Positions 36,569 to 47,550 of a DNA stretch of 64,000 nucleotides are shown one piece after another; position 1 is the stretch's first letter; every line of letters starts with the position of its first letter. Made by a program: the position numbers and the translations under genes. The notes beneath the pieces are model-generated. The model was not told where the DNA came from, did no database searches, and was given only the letters and a program-made list of their open reading frames with translations. The stretch is from Rhizopus arrhizus (lineage: Eukaryota > Mucoromycota > Mucoromycetes > Mucorales > Rhizopodaceae): the NCBI GenBank assembly GCA_024220505.1, contig JAKZZE010000001.1:2852001-2916000 (forward strand), read 5' to 3'.

Positions 36569-37139
36569 TGTTGTATAATAGTAACAATTATTTAGGAAAA
36601 GGTAGAAACAAAGATCAGGGAACAGTTTGTGTACTTTTTGAGACTGATCTTTATTTCAGTTTAAGTTTTTAAAGTAAAAATTATTCTAATTGAAGGCAGG
36701 TATTTATATCTTATTGAGTGAGTGACTTGATATCTTCTATTGTAAGCGTTCTTCTAATATTCAGGTACTTTAGCAAGTGTTATCTATAATTAGGATTATG
36801 AAAACTTTTCATTTGTTCTTTTGTATGTCTGTCATAGATTATCTTTTATTCTGGGAATTCCTCACTGATTTGAATAAGGTTATTTTACGCGTTATTTCAA
36901 ATATATGAAAGATTAGCAATATTCCTGATATTGGATTGGATCTTGTTATTTTAGTTGATACTTCTTCTTATCAAAGAACTCTCATTAATACAAAACATAT
37001 TCTAAAAGAACATGTTTAATTGGAATTGATTGTATGATCTTATTTAAATAAACTTACATTTTTATTTTATTTAATTATGATCTTGTATTAAGACTTATAT
37101 TTATCAATGTCTACTACGATCAGTTACTGTTGTACAACA
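36569..37139 (-). mobile_element. Solo LTR of the G1 Ty3-type family, without the G2 insertion
   Basis: 571 bp with TGTTGTA...TACAACA termini. It matches, in inverted orientation, the 3' LTR of the G1 remnant (48363-48600 plus 54470-54807) with moderate divergence. At 36900-36906 it preserves the uninterrupted site (TTTCAAATATATGAAAG) where the G1 LTR copy carries G2. No internal coding region adjoins it, and I see no matching target duplication. Confidence 0.8.
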
Positions 37140-38169
37140 CAACAAAGATAAAGAAATACTGTTAGAACTTGGTATCTCTTTATTAAGTTCAGATAACTAT
37201 TTTTTATTTTCATCCATAAATTCTACATGTAAAAAGTGAGAGTATTTATAGACATGATACGGATAAAGAATTAGGACAGATTTATAATCAACATGACAGA
37301 ATAGATGATTACTATTTCTAATTATTAGTTTAGCCTGTTCCTAGCTTGTATTGTCAATTATGCTATTGGGATGGTTTCAGATAACTCTGGATAAAGGATT
37401 ATTTAAGGAGACGGTACGGATGAACATAAAGACCTTTAGTTCCGTGATTGGATATCATTGCTAATAATAATATCCTAGTCAGGATAAATGTTTTCATGAT
37501 TAATGATGATCCGGTAAGTAATCGTCATTCCTTATTCAACATGCTCATATTATCAATAAACTATATTACAACCATGTCATCTTATTTGACTATGTGAAGT
37601 TAATATGAATAAAACTTAATATAAAAATCTAATCAAAGTATTTTATTGATCTGTGTTGGGAATAATGTTATAAATGATTCCAAGCTATGTCAACATATTA
37701 TTCAGGGTCATAGCTGATTCCTTTTGTTGTAAACATAGTTATTTTCTATATGATATCAGTTGTATTAAAATAAATAACGATACACAAAAGATTAAACTAT
37801 GATTGAACAATTCCACACTTTTCCAAATTTAGAACAATAAGATCAATATCTGTCATCCTAGAGAGTCTAATCAATTGTCAACCCCAAAAGTAATTAGATC
37901 AAAGTTAATTGACTGGTTATTATTTCTATTGTTCAATTTCAGATGCATATATTAGAACATCGACAAGCTTTAGCTTAATCATTGGTTCTTCAGCACGACA
38001 TCGTGACCGAGTCTATATCTTTTATATCTACGCTCACAAAGAATATAAATAGATGCCAACTTTTTATCCATAAAGCGAGGCCTTTTCGCAATATAAAGAA
38101 ATCTGCAATAAAGAAGGATTTTAATTTTATATTGCTGCTATTGTTTTTTTGTTTAATTTTTTTATTTAA
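37140..38169. other. Intergenic, possible LTR-like sequence
   Basis: No gene. The sequence from about 37158 (TGTTAGAACTTGG...) to about 37574 has LTR-like composition and a TATTTATAG box, but boundaries and target duplication could not be confirmed. Confidence 0.3.
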
Positions 38170-39618
38170 TCTTGCGATTAAAACAAAGGCAAAATGGTTT
38201 ATTTATTTGACATTAATAGTCAGTCCAGCGTCCTTTATTCTTGATACATTGCTTTATACGCTTAGGCATTGTTTCTATAACCTTTTGGCACTCTTCCGGC
38301 TTCATTAAGTCGTACCAAACTTTAGTTACTCGTTCGTATAGTTCATTCATGCCTTTTGGTGCTGTTTCATAATCATTCAACCTTCTCTTTAACAATGACC
38401 ACATATTTTCAATTGGATTTAAGTCAGGGGGCTGTGCTGGCCACTCTAGGATGTTGTAGGATTGCTGTTCAAGGTATTCTTTGACTAATTTGGACGTATG
38501 TTTAGGATCATTGTCATGTTGGAAAATCACCTAATGTCTTTCTAACCCTAGGTTATTGGTTCCATACTCAATTGTACGCTCCAGTTCATCCTCCAAAATC
38601 TCTTTGTACAGTGTTTTATCCATATTACCATTGATTTTGCACATCCAACTAACCCCAGCATAGGTAATGGCACTCCACAGCATGATATTGCCTCCACTGT
38701 GTTTAACGGCCATCTTGACGTGATGGGATTTCAGGCTTTCTCTGGATCGAATCCAAGTCCAGGTGCGTCCATCAGAGTTAAATCTATTGATTTTTGTCTC
38801 GTCCGACTAAACAACGCATTTCCAGTCATCTACTGTCCAGTCCTTGCGAGCCATATCCCAAGAAAGCCTCTTGCGAATGTTTTTCGCACTAAGCAAAGGC
38901 TTCTTCGGCTTCCTAATCGCACCAAGACCGGCCTTACGAAGGGCTCTGCATACGGTATCGACACTTACTTTTCTTCCAGTGTCTTTTTCTAGCTCTTTAG
39001 CCACCTTTGTTGCACTGGATATGCGGTTTTTGGTCACTTGGCGCACACAATAGCGTTCATCAGCCGCAGATAGTAACTTGGGTCGACCGCCTTTTGGCTT
39101 TCCAAGTCCAAAGCAATGGAATTTTTGGAGTCTCCCAACAGCACTCTTACTCAAGCCAGTAATCCTTTCCACTTCCCGAACCGACTTACCTTGTTGAAGT
39201 AAAGAAATTGCTTGAACAACTGTATCTTGAGAGACTTGTTTCGTGTTGAGATATAATGAGCGAGTAATAAATCAGTAGGAGTTTAAAACTTTAGCAGTGA
39301 GTAAATTTCGACTTAGGGACGTACAATGCACATTTGTAAGCAGTTTGGTAAATCTATACAACTTGTGGGTCGCTATTTCATCGTTTTTTGTTTTTTTTCA
39401 AAAGTGCCGCAAAACTGTCCCAATGCACCGCTTGTGTTCTATCCCCTCTATCTTCGTCTGCGCTGTTTTAATTTGTTTTTTGCTTTACATTCTTTGGTAC
39501 TACAAGATTTTGGCTATCGAATGATATACAATAAGGTGTACATTAGCTTAACAACTATGGTGCTACAAGCCCTAGAAGAGAAAATTACGAAACATTGGGA
39601 CAGTTTTGCGGGTCACTG
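38170..39618 (-). mobile_element. T5: broken Tc1-like transposon (same family as T4)
   Basis: The minus strand encodes pieces of a DD34E transposase (ERITGLSKSAVGRLQKFHC; QHDNDPKHTSKLVKEYLEQQ; PDLNPIENMWSLLKRRLND). The start codon is changed to ACG and stops interrupt the frame at 38807-38809 and 38531-38533. The right end is intact: outer motif CATTGGGACAGTTTTGCGG ending in CACTG at 39618, followed by TA, with an inner inverted motif at 39408-39426. The left end near 38170 is eroded, without a recognisable terminal repeat. It interrupts the region downstream of the LINE. Confidence 0.85.
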
Positions 39619-40718
39619 TAAATCCTCATTGAAAAAAGGGATAACTTTAACTTGGATATAATCAAGAATAAAAAGTATCTCAAAGTAATTATCGTTTTGG
39701 TGCTTTTTTATTTCTTTTTATCTTCGTTTATTACACAGGATAATAAAGAGGAAGTGCCCGAGGAGTGGAACCGTCATATAAAATCCTTCAAATAGACTTG
39801 ACTACAGGAGCTCTGAAGGTCATTAGTAAACAGCAAACGGAGCCATCGGACTTGTAAGCTACGATGTTGGATAAAAGGGTCTAACAAACCCAATCCGCCT
39901 TGGGACAGAGGTTGACAAAACAATGCATATCGGAAACCAGGTTTGATACCTTTCGAGATAAATTGGTAGATCGCTGATCGAATCTGGCGAAAGAAGGATT
40001 TTGGCAAGGAGATAACTCTCAAGGAATACCACAATTTAGATAGCAGCAGAGTGTTAGTCACAGTCACACGGCCTCTAAGAGAGAGATTCCGTTGAGAATA
40101 TATTGAACATTGAGTTTTGATGTTTTGTAGCAGATGATCTTCTACATATCTTCGCTGAGCCGTAGATTGAATAACCGGAAATCCAAGATAGCGGAGAGGC
40201 TGTGTTTTAGTATGATCATGCCATTTGAGGATCTGGTGCTGTGTAAGAAGTTGCTGCCATTGGTTGGAACTCTTTCCATTGAGAAAGATTGCTTCAGTTT
40301 TTGAAAGGTTGACTTTAGCGTTGGATACTTGACCGTAAGTCTGTAGATGATGTTGAAGACGTAGGAAATCTGTAGGTGAAGATAGAAAAACACAAACATC
40401 ATCAGCATAAGCGAGAACTTTAACAGCAGGAGGAGGATTTGGGTCGGCTGGCAATGGAAGAAATGAGAATCCAATTAAAGAAGTGTGTTGTAAAACATGT
40501 CTTAGGAATGGTTCTAGCGCAAGATTGAACAGAAGAGGCGACAGCGGATCACCTTCACGGAGGCCGCGAGATTGAGTCACTTCGTCTGTAAAGTGTCCGT
40601 TGATGTTGACCCGGACCCGGTTACCAAAAAACAGCCCAACCAAAGAGTTCACAAGTATCATTGGGAACCCGAACTGTAGTAACACCGAGCGTAAGTAAGA
40701 AGGGTGTACCCGATCATA

Positions 40719-40929
40719 CAGTTGCCGTCAAAACTGGTCGCATGTTTTCATATTTTGCCTATACACGTTGCGGTCTACTTCATTTCTTAGTTTATAGCAA
40801 TGTAGTATACACCATTCGAAAGAGCAAACTCTGGGTAGCTCAGTGGTAGTACAAGTATTGCAGTAGAGCCAGTGTATCGGTAATCACTGGCCCTCAAAGT
40901 TCGACGGTACATGCGACCAGTTTTGACGG
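40719..40929. repeat. T1 left terminal repeat: two inverted motif copies enclosing a tRNA-like segment
   Basis: The outer motif CCGTCAAAACTGGTCGCATG (40724 on) recurs as its exact reverse complement at 40909-40929, so the end is itself a small inverted-repeat unit. Inside are a box A-like TAGCTCAGTGG (40836-40846), a 7-bp stem GCCAGTG/CACTGGC (40868-40874, 40885-40891) and a box B-like GTTCGA (40899-40904), spaced as in a tRNA with a long variable arm. No full cloverleaf forms, so this is tRNA-like, not a tRNA gene. Confidence 0.8.
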
Positions 40930-40970
40930 AGTTTATAAGTAAACGTTTTGATACACTTTATTTAAAAAAA

Positions 40971-41990
40971 TCAATACTTAGTCCAGCGACCTTTTGCTTT
41001 AATAACTGCAGCACATCTTTTCGGCATACTTTCGATGTATTTTTGGCATTCCTCTTTAGAAATGGCATACCAGGTCTGACCTATACGCTCCCATAGCTCA
41101 TGCATACTACTTGGTGGTGCCTCATAGCTATGAAATAGCTCTCTCTTTAAATGTGCCCACATATGCTCTATAGGATTTTGGTCTGGGGACTGAGGAGGCC
41201 ATTCCAATGCTTCGAATGGCTGCTGGTCAATCCATTCTTTCACTACCTTCGATGTATGCTTGGGATCATTATCCTGCTGAAACACTATTTTGGAAGAATC
41301 CAAGTCATAACTCTCCATTGTCTTCAGTAAGTCATCTTTTAAGACCTCAAGATAGGCCTCGCTATTCATACGATGACCTACATCAACTATCCACCCAACG
41401 CCTTCCCATGTAATGCAGCTCCAGACCATAATATTGCCACCCCCATGCTTGACGGTTTGCTGTACATGTCGTGTGTTCAACTCCTCATGGGGTAGTTTCC
41501 ATGTATAAGCCTTTCCGTCGGATCCAAAACGATTTATTTTGGTCTCATCTGAGAATATGACCCGTTTCCAGTCGTCCACAGTCCAATGTTGGTGCGATTT
41601 AGCCCATTGAAGGCGTTTCATGATGTTTTGCGTTCGTAGCAATGGTTTTTGTGGCTTGACAAATGCTATAAAGCCAGCTTTTTTAAGGACGCGGCGTACG
41701 GTACTGTCACTTACAGACATTCCAAATTCTTCTTTTAGAGCTTTTTGGATCTCTACAGCATTATTTTTTCTTCCCAAGGTGACTAATCTCCGGATGTAGC
41801 TTGCCATGCGTTGACTAATTAGAGATGGACGACCACCTTCATCAACATTTCCACTCATCCTCAGAGATGAGCGGTACTTCTGAACAGTAGTACGACTAAC
41901 ACCAACTTGTTTTGCTACTTTGCTGTTTGACTTCTTAGATCTTAGCAATGAGGAAATGCTGTTTACTTTGTCAGTTGAAATTGCGCGCAT
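40971..41990 (-). CDS. Tc1-like DD34E transposase (T1)
   Basis: An intact gene of 339 residues, starting at the ATG that opens MRAISTDKVNSISSLLRSKK. An N-terminal paired helix-turn-helix region (VAKQVGVSRTTVQKYRSSLR) should bind the terminal repeats. A catalytic DDE domain follows: Asp148 in VIFSDETKIN, Asp240 in VFQQDNDPKH and Glu275 in DQNPIEHMW, 34 residues apart (DD34E). The usual DLNPIE reads DQNPIE, a small departure next to the catalytic Glu. The protein ends KAKGRWTKY. No stop or frameshift is present, so it may be active. Confidence 0.93.
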   Translation of the reverse strand: MRAISTDKVNSISSLLRSKKSNSKVAKQVGVSRTTVQKYRSSLRMSGNVDEGGRPSLISQRMASYIRRLVTLGRKNNAVEIQKALKEEFGMSVSDSTVRRVLKKAGFIAFVKPQKPLLRTQNIMKRLQWAKSHQHWTVDDWKRVIFSDETKINRFGSDGKAYTWKLPHEELNTRHVQQTVKHGGGNIMVWSCITWEGVGWIVDVGHRMNSEAYLEVLKDDLLKTMESYDLDSSKIVFQQDNDPKHTSKVVKEWIDQQPFEALEWPPQSPDQNPIEHMWAHLKRELFHSYEAPPSSMHELWERIGQTWYAISKEECQKYIESMPKRCAAVIKAKGRWTKY

Positions 41991-42153
41991 GTCGAATCTG
42001 CAATGGTGTAATTTCTTAATGGGGTGTCGCAATGTAGCAAAAAAACACTTACATGTAAACAATATTATTATAATAAAAGAAAGAGAAGAAAAAAATATAA
42101 AAAATTTAGAATTAAGTCACATTTTTGTGACTATATTATGTCACTTATAAACG

Positions 42154-42364
42154 CCGTCAAAACTGGTCGCATGTACCGTCGGACTTTGAGGGCCAGTGAT
42201 TACCGATACACTGACTCTACTGCAATACTTGTACTACCACTGAGCTACCCAGAGTTTGCTCTTTCGAATGGTGTATACTACATTGCTATAAACTAAGAAA
42301 TGAAGTAGACCGCAACGTGTATAGGCAAAATATGAAAACATGCGACCAGTTTTGACGGCAACTG
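42154..42364. repeat. T1 right terminal repeat (inverted copy)
   Basis: The reverse complement of the left 211-bp end. It differs at a handful of bases, including one in the variable-arm stem region (GAGTC for GAGCC) and one in the box B-like motif (GTCCGA for GTTCGA). The inner motif lies at 42154-42174 and the outer at 42338-42364. Confidence 0.8.
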
Positions 42365-42589
42365 TAGGCTTTTTCTTGATCCAAGAGGAGAGCAATTTCC
42401 TGACGATTGTCTTTACGAGCATGTTCCATGATAATGTTAAGCACGAGACCATTTTCCGCGATAAAGCGATTCGGCATAAACCCAGTTTGACATCGGTTGA
42501 TAAGGGATGGTATTACCTGCCGCAATCGTGAGTTTAGAACTCTGGTATAAATTTTGGCATCACAGTTCATTAATGAGATACAGTGGGTC

Positions 42590-44018
42590 AAAAAACTGAT
42601 GCAAGGAATCCATTTTTCTCAGTTTTTGTAGCGTACATCCTGCCACAGTGGTACAAACTGCCTCTGTTCCTACATAGTAGATTTCCTACATGTCTTGAAA
42701 AATCCGAAAGAGTTTAAGCCCTATTGGATAAGTATTGAAGGAAGTATGAGACGCGCAATTTGAAAATTTGAACGAAATGAGTTTATTTATTAATATTTAG
42801 TTGATCCTCCTTTTCTATTAATAACCTCTTGAATTCTTGCCGGCATACTATCGATGTACCTTTGGCAAAATTCTTTATCAAATTCATTCCATGCTTTTTC
42901 TACTCGTTCCCAAAGCTCATCCGTATTCTTTGCTCTACGTTCGTAACAGCTGAGCTTTAACTTCAGTTGATGCCATACATGTTCTATTGGATTTAAGTCC
43001 GGGCTCTGAGCTGGCCAATCGCTAATATAGCGCACTTGATGATTATCTAACCAGGCTATTGTGGGTTTTGCCTTGTACTTTGTATCATTATCATTGAAGT
43101 GTTTTAAGTATTCAAAAATAAGATAAAGAAGAATTAACGAGACCGAACAATAGTTCTAAAGTCGAATACTTTTATTAAAGAAAGATTTCAAGGCTATTTA
43201 TATTAGTTGAGCAAGACCTGAGATTAGATGACAAAAATAGTTACGACCGATATGATTTGACATGTATAAGAAAAATTTTATAGACTGATGTTAATAATCA
43301 ACTGTTGAGATGAAAGTGAAACTTGGCTGTTTAGGGCAGTGATAATTATCAGGTTCTATTCTTATTCAAACTCATTTGTAAAGATTTAGTCCAGAATGAT
43401 AAGACTGTATCTTATTGACATGTCAAAACATGACAATCATGCTAAAAGTAAATGTTGGACCAGTTGAAATTGTAGTACTCCATAGTATCACGAAGTGTAG
43501 TGTCTAATATATGCTGATAAACATCCGCGTTCATGTTCCCATCGTAAATTTGACAAGCATATCCTGGTCCTTCAGATGTTATGCAGCCCCACATCATCAA
43601 TTTGCCGGCTCCATGCTTGACTGTAAACTCTAGATGATGCGGTTGAAGAGGATCACTTGGTCTTTTCCAATAGTACTTGCAACCATCAGAGCCCCACACG
43701 TTGATCTTGGTTTCATCAGAAAAGACTACTTTTCGCCATTCTTCCACTGTCCAATCCTGGTGCTTCTTGGCCCATTCTAATCGATGCTGCATATGAGCTT
43801 TTGTCAGAAACGGCTTCTTTTTTTTTATTGAAGAATGGAACTCCATTGATTTCAGGACGTTAATTGCTGACTGGTATGAGATAGCATAGCCAAGTTGAAC
43901 CAGCTCCAGGTGTACCTCTTTAGCAGTCTTTAGAACCCCTTCAATGACTTTTCTTTTGATTAGCCGTTTCGTCACTTTGGAGACTAATGTAGGTCTACCA
44001 GCTGAGCCCATTGTCCTA
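42590..44018 (-). mobile_element. T3: broken, truncated Tc1-like transposon
   Basis: The left end begins CAGTGGGTCAAAAAACTGAT after a TA in the LINE. Transposase pieces lie at 43442-44011 (MGSAGRPTLVSKVTKRLIKR; SDETKINVWGSDG) and 42790-43035 (WPAQSPDLNPIEHVWHQLKL ... STKY). The catalytic Gln-Asp-Asn-Asp region is broken by a TAG at 43441-43443 and by a solo LTR. The N-terminal coding part and the second terminal repeat are missing: at 44017 the sequence passes directly into T2, and beyond T2 no T3 sequence resumes. Confidence 0.8.
43095..43435 (-). mobile_element. Solo LTR inserted in T3
   Basis: 341 bp with TGAAGTG...CATGACA termini (on its own strand TGTCATG...CACTTCA), flanked by the 5-bp duplication ATCAT (43090-43094 and 43436-43440). 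Removing it brings the two halves of the T3 transposase into register. No full-length element of this family is in the window. Confidence 0.85.
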
Positions 44019-45622
44019 CAGTAAGGGACAAAATCAGTCCGTTTTTTGGTTTTTTCGCAATGCCTCGCCGGGAATTAAACTTAGGGCTTCGCTTTGCTGA
44101 CGAAACATTTGCACGCAAGCTAGACAAAATTATTGGTGTAACCTAATTGCTTCTACCACCATTTTCTCTGTAGTTATGGCGGAAAAAGTGATTTTCCGTG
44201 ATTGTTGCTAACGCCCGATTTTGCATTAGACACCATATCTCCAGAAACAGTCACTGGACTGACTTGAGATTTAGTTTGGTACGTCTTATGACGTCAGTGA
44301 ACGCTAACGTGTTCTCATATTTTAGCTTCTTTTATTTTTTTACATTTTTTCTTTTTCCTCATTTACCTCATCTCAGATTAGCCAAACACGCCATGACAGC
44401 AAAGAATGCCGACAAACATGCCCAAATTGAAAACATGTTGAACCACTCCATTCCATGGGATGTAATTAAAAAAAAAGTAGGCTGTGGAAAGTCCATGATT
44501 CGAAGAATTTCAAGGAAAACCAAGTTGCAGTCAAAAAATAGCGCGAGTAGACATCGTTTACTCACACCTAGGGAAGAAACCAAAGCAGCTAGAGACATAA
44601 GACTTGGCTTATCTAAAAGCGCAGCCGATGCTTCCTTTGGCGTTAAAAAACCAGATCAAATGGTCAATCCAAAAACAATTGCTCGTACTTTGAAACGCAA
44701 AGGTCTAAAATCGACTAAGAAAAAGACGGTACTTCCACTTAATAATGACAAGCAAAAGGCACGATATGATTGGGCAAAGGCTCATAAAGACTGGTCGGAG
44801 ACTGATTGGGAACGCGTTGTCTTTTCTGATGAGACAAAGATCCAAAAAAGAGGGTCTAATGGCCTAGAATACGCTTGGAAAGAGGATAATGCACCTTATC
44901 GAGACCATCACTACAAAAAGAAACATGCTTATGGAGGAGGCGGGATCATGCTTTGGAGTTGCATAACTATACATGGAGGGGGCTACATGTCCTGGCTACA
45001 AAGTAATGTAAATGGTGAGCTATACACGTCAGTACTTGAGGAGGAATACAAGGAGACATTGAAGTATTATGGCCTGCAAAGTAAGGACATGATCTTTCAA
45101 CAAGATAATGCAAGCATCCATTGTGCTTCAGCTCCTTCAAAATGGTTCCAAAAGAACAAGATTAAGCTCCTGAGTTGGCCAACATACTCCCCTGACCTTA
45201 ACCCAATTGAAAATGCATGGGCCATGCTTAAAAAGAAGGAACAGATGACAAGACCACCTTCTTCTGTGGTTGAGACTGACCAAGCATTTTTTGACCGGGT
45301 TTCGAAGCTTTGGTATGACCTAGCAACTCCAGAGTACTGTAGAAACCTTATTCACTCTATGCCCCGTCGAGTTCGGGACGTAATCCAGCGTAAGGGCCGC
45401 GATACCAAGTACTAATCGAAATTCAAAAAAATAAAAATACATTATTTTCAATATATCTTCTTATAACATGGCGGAAAATAAAAAATACCATTTCCGACAA
45501 ATATTGTCAACTTTGTTGAAGGAAGAGACAAATTTTTCGTCAGCAAAGCAGAGCTCTAAGCTTAATTCCCGGCGAGGCATTGCGAAAAAAACCAAAAAAC
45601 GGACTGATTTTGTCCCTTACTG
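44019..45622 (+). mobile_element. T2: intact Tc1-like transposon
   Basis: 1604 bp bounded by TA on both sides (44017-44018, 45623-45624). Inverted ends of about 90 bp begin CAGTAAGGGACAAAATCAGT and include GGAATTAAACTTAGGG-like sequence. One intact transposase lies between. Unlike T1 and T4, I see no second inverted motif copy inside each end. The left flank is T3 and the right flank is G1, two unrelated sequences that each stop abruptly. Confidence 0.88.
44393..45415 (+). CDS. Tc1-like DD34E transposase (T2)
   Basis: I take the ATG at 44393 (MTAKNADKHAQIENMLNHSI) as the start; the frame extends upstream but encodes a Phe/Leu-rich stretch unlike transposases. This gives 340 residues. A helix-turn-helix (WDVIKKKVGCGKSMIRRISR) precedes the catalytic residues Asp146 (VVFSDETKIQ), Asp238 (IFQQDNASIH) and Glu273 (SPDLNPIENAW), a DD34E set. 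It ends QRKGRDTKY. The frame is undisturbed. It differs clearly from the T1 protein, so it belongs to another subfamily. Confidence 0.93.
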   Translation: MTAKNADKHAQIENMLNHSIPWDVIKKKVGCGKSMIRRISRKTKLQSKNSASRHRLLTPREETKAARDIRLGLSKSAADASFGVKKPDQMVNPKTIARTLKRKGLKSTKKKTVLPLNNDKQKARYDWAKAHKDWSETDWERVVFSDETKIQKRGSNGLEYAWKEDNAPYRDHHYKKKHAYGGGGIMLWSCITIHGGGYMSWLQSNVNGELYTSVLEEEYKETLKYYGLQSKDMIFQQDNASIHCASAPSKWFQKNKIKLLSWPTYSPDLNPIENAWAMLKKKEQMTRPPSSVVETDQAFFDRVSKLWYDLATPEYCRNLIHSMPRRVRDVIQRKGRDTKY

Positions 45623-45803
45623 TATACGAAAGAAGAAAAATAATAGCAAAAAAACAAAAGGAAAAATTTGATGCGCCACATAAACTTGTATCAATCCCCG
45701 AAAATAGTTATGTAATGGTAACAGTAAATTATAAAACAAATAAGCTTAATGCTCCATATGAGGGACCTTATAAAGTTAAAAGGATCACCCAAGGTGGATC
45801 ATA

Positions 45804-47458
45804 CAGTGACCCGCAAAACTGTCCCAATGTTTCGTAATTTTCTCTTCTAGGGCTTGTGACTCCATTGTTGTTAAGCTAATGTACACCTTATTGTATATCA
45901 TTCGATAGCCACAATCTTGTAGTACCAACAACTGTAAAGCAAAAACAAATTAAAACAGCGCAGACGGAGACAGAGGGGATAGAAAACAAGCGGTGCATTG
46001 GGACAGTTTTGCGGCACTTTTGAAAAAAAACAAAAAACGATGAAATAGCGACCCACAAGTTGTATAGATGTACCAAACTGCTTACAAATGTGCATTGTAC
46101 GTCTCTAAGTCGAACTTTACTCACTGCTGAATTTTCAAGCTCCTACTGATTTATTACTCGCTCATTATATCTCAACATGAAACAAGTCTCTCAAGATACA
46201 GTTGTTCAAGCAATTTCTTTACTTCAACAAGGTAAGTCGGTTCGGGAAGTGGAAAGGATTACTGGCTTGAGTAAGAGTGCTGTTGGGAGACTCCAAAAAT
46301 CCCATTGCTTTGGACTTGGAAAGCCAAAAGGCGGCCGACCCAAGTTACTGTCTGCAGCTGATGAACGCTATTGTGTGCGCCAAGTGACCAAAAACCGCAT
46401 ATCTAGTGCAACAAAGGTGGCTAAGGAGCTAGAAAAAGACACTGGAAGAAAAGTAATTGTCGATAACGTGTGCAGAGCCCTTCGTAATGCCGGTTTTGGT
46501 GCGATTGAGAAGCCGAAGAAGCCTTTGCTTAGTGCGAAAAACATTCGCAAGAGGCTTTCTTGGTGTATGGCTCACAAGGACTGGACAGTAGATGACTGGA
46601 AACGCGTTGTTTGGTCGGACGAGACAAAAATCAATAGATTTAGCTCTGATGGACGCACCTGGACTTGGATTCGATCCGGAGAAAGCCTGAAATCCCATCA
46701 CGTCAAGATGACCGTTAAATACGGTAGAGGCAATATCATGCTGTGGAGTGCCATTACCTATGCTGGGGTTGGTTAGATGTGCAAAATCAATGGTAATATG
46801 AATAAAACACTGTACAAAGAGATTTTGGAGGATGAAGTAGAGCTTACAACTGAGCATGGAGCTAATAAGCTAGGGCTAGAAAGACATCAGGTGATTTTCC
46901 AACATGACAATGATCCTAAACATACGTCCAAATTAGTCAAAGAATACCTTGAACAGCAATCCTACAACATCCTGGAGTGACCAGCACAGTTCCCTGACTT
47001 GAATCCAATTGAAAATATATGGTCGTTGTTAAATAGAAGGTTGAATGATTATGAAACAACAGCAAAAGGCATGAATGAAATATACGAACGAGTAACTAAA
47101 TTTTGGTACGACTTAATGAAGCCGGAAGAGTGCCAAAAGGTCATAGAAACAATGCCTAAGCATATAAAACAATGTATCAAGAATAAAGGACGCTGGACTG
47201 ACTATTAATGTCAAATAAATAAACCATTTTGTTTCTTTTCAAAAGTGCCGCAAAACTGTCCCAATGCACTGCTTGTTTTCTACCCCCTCTATCTCCGTCT
47301 GCGCTGTTTTAATTTGCTTTTACTTTACATTTTTTGGTACTACAAGACTTTGGCTATCGAATGATATACAATAAGGTGTACATTAGCTTAACAACAATGG
47401 AGTCACAAGCCCTAGAAGAGAAAATTACGAAACATTGGGACAGTTTTGCGGGTCACTG
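45804..47458 (+). mobile_element. T4: Tc1-like transposon with compound ends, transposase broken
   Basis: 1655 bp at a TA within G1. The transposase frame starts at 46177 (MKQVSQDTVVQAISLLQQGK) with a helix-turn-helix (SVREVERITGLSKSAVGRLQ) and SDETKINRF, but is cut by TAG at 46774-46776 and TGA at 46978-46980. The later parts (IFQHDNDPKHTSKLVKEYLE; PDLNPIENIWSLLNRRLND) are otherwise well kept. Each end has an outer motif CCGCAAAACTGTCCCAATG and an inner inverted copy (left inner at 45996-46014), about 211 bp apart overall, as in T1. Confidence 0.88.
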
Positions 47459-47550
47459 TATGTGCTTGAAGATGAAAAGGGAGATTTATTACCTAAAAAC
47501 TACCCACCATCTGCACTCAAGATGATATCACAGGATGAAGTAATATCCTT

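Larger units (their letters stand above)
40719..42364 (-). mobile_element. T1: intact Tc1-like transposon with long compound inverted repeats
   Basis: 1646 bp inserted at a TA (copies at 40717-40718 and 42365-42366). The two ends are inverted repeats of 211 bp or slightly more with only a few mismatches. Between them lies one intact transposase gene. The element splits the LINE, whose frame is continuous across the TA. Intact coding capacity and nearly matching ends suggest recent mobility. Confidence 0.9.
39621..42589 (-). mobile_element. LINE retrotransposon fragment, split by transposon T1
   Basis: Two minus-strand pieces belong together. The part at 42367-42589 carries the early reverse transcriptase blocks (ISLMNCDAKIYTRVLNSRLR, GFMPNRFIAENGLVLNIIME). 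The part at 39774-40716 carries the middle and catalytic blocks (SRGLREGDPLSPLLFNLALE, and VKVLAYADDVCVFL with the YADD motif). The frame lines up exactly at the TA where T1 sits. The upstream end is cut by T3 at 42589. The frame stops at 39774, so the C-terminal zinc-binding part is missing or decayed. The element was therefore present before T1 and T3. Confidence 0.85.

Noticed and set aside
42234..42452. Minus-strand frame fusing LINE and T1 end sequence as a chimeric protein
   Set aside because: It only reads through the insertion boundary at the TA; the sequence beyond it is terminal-repeat DNA.
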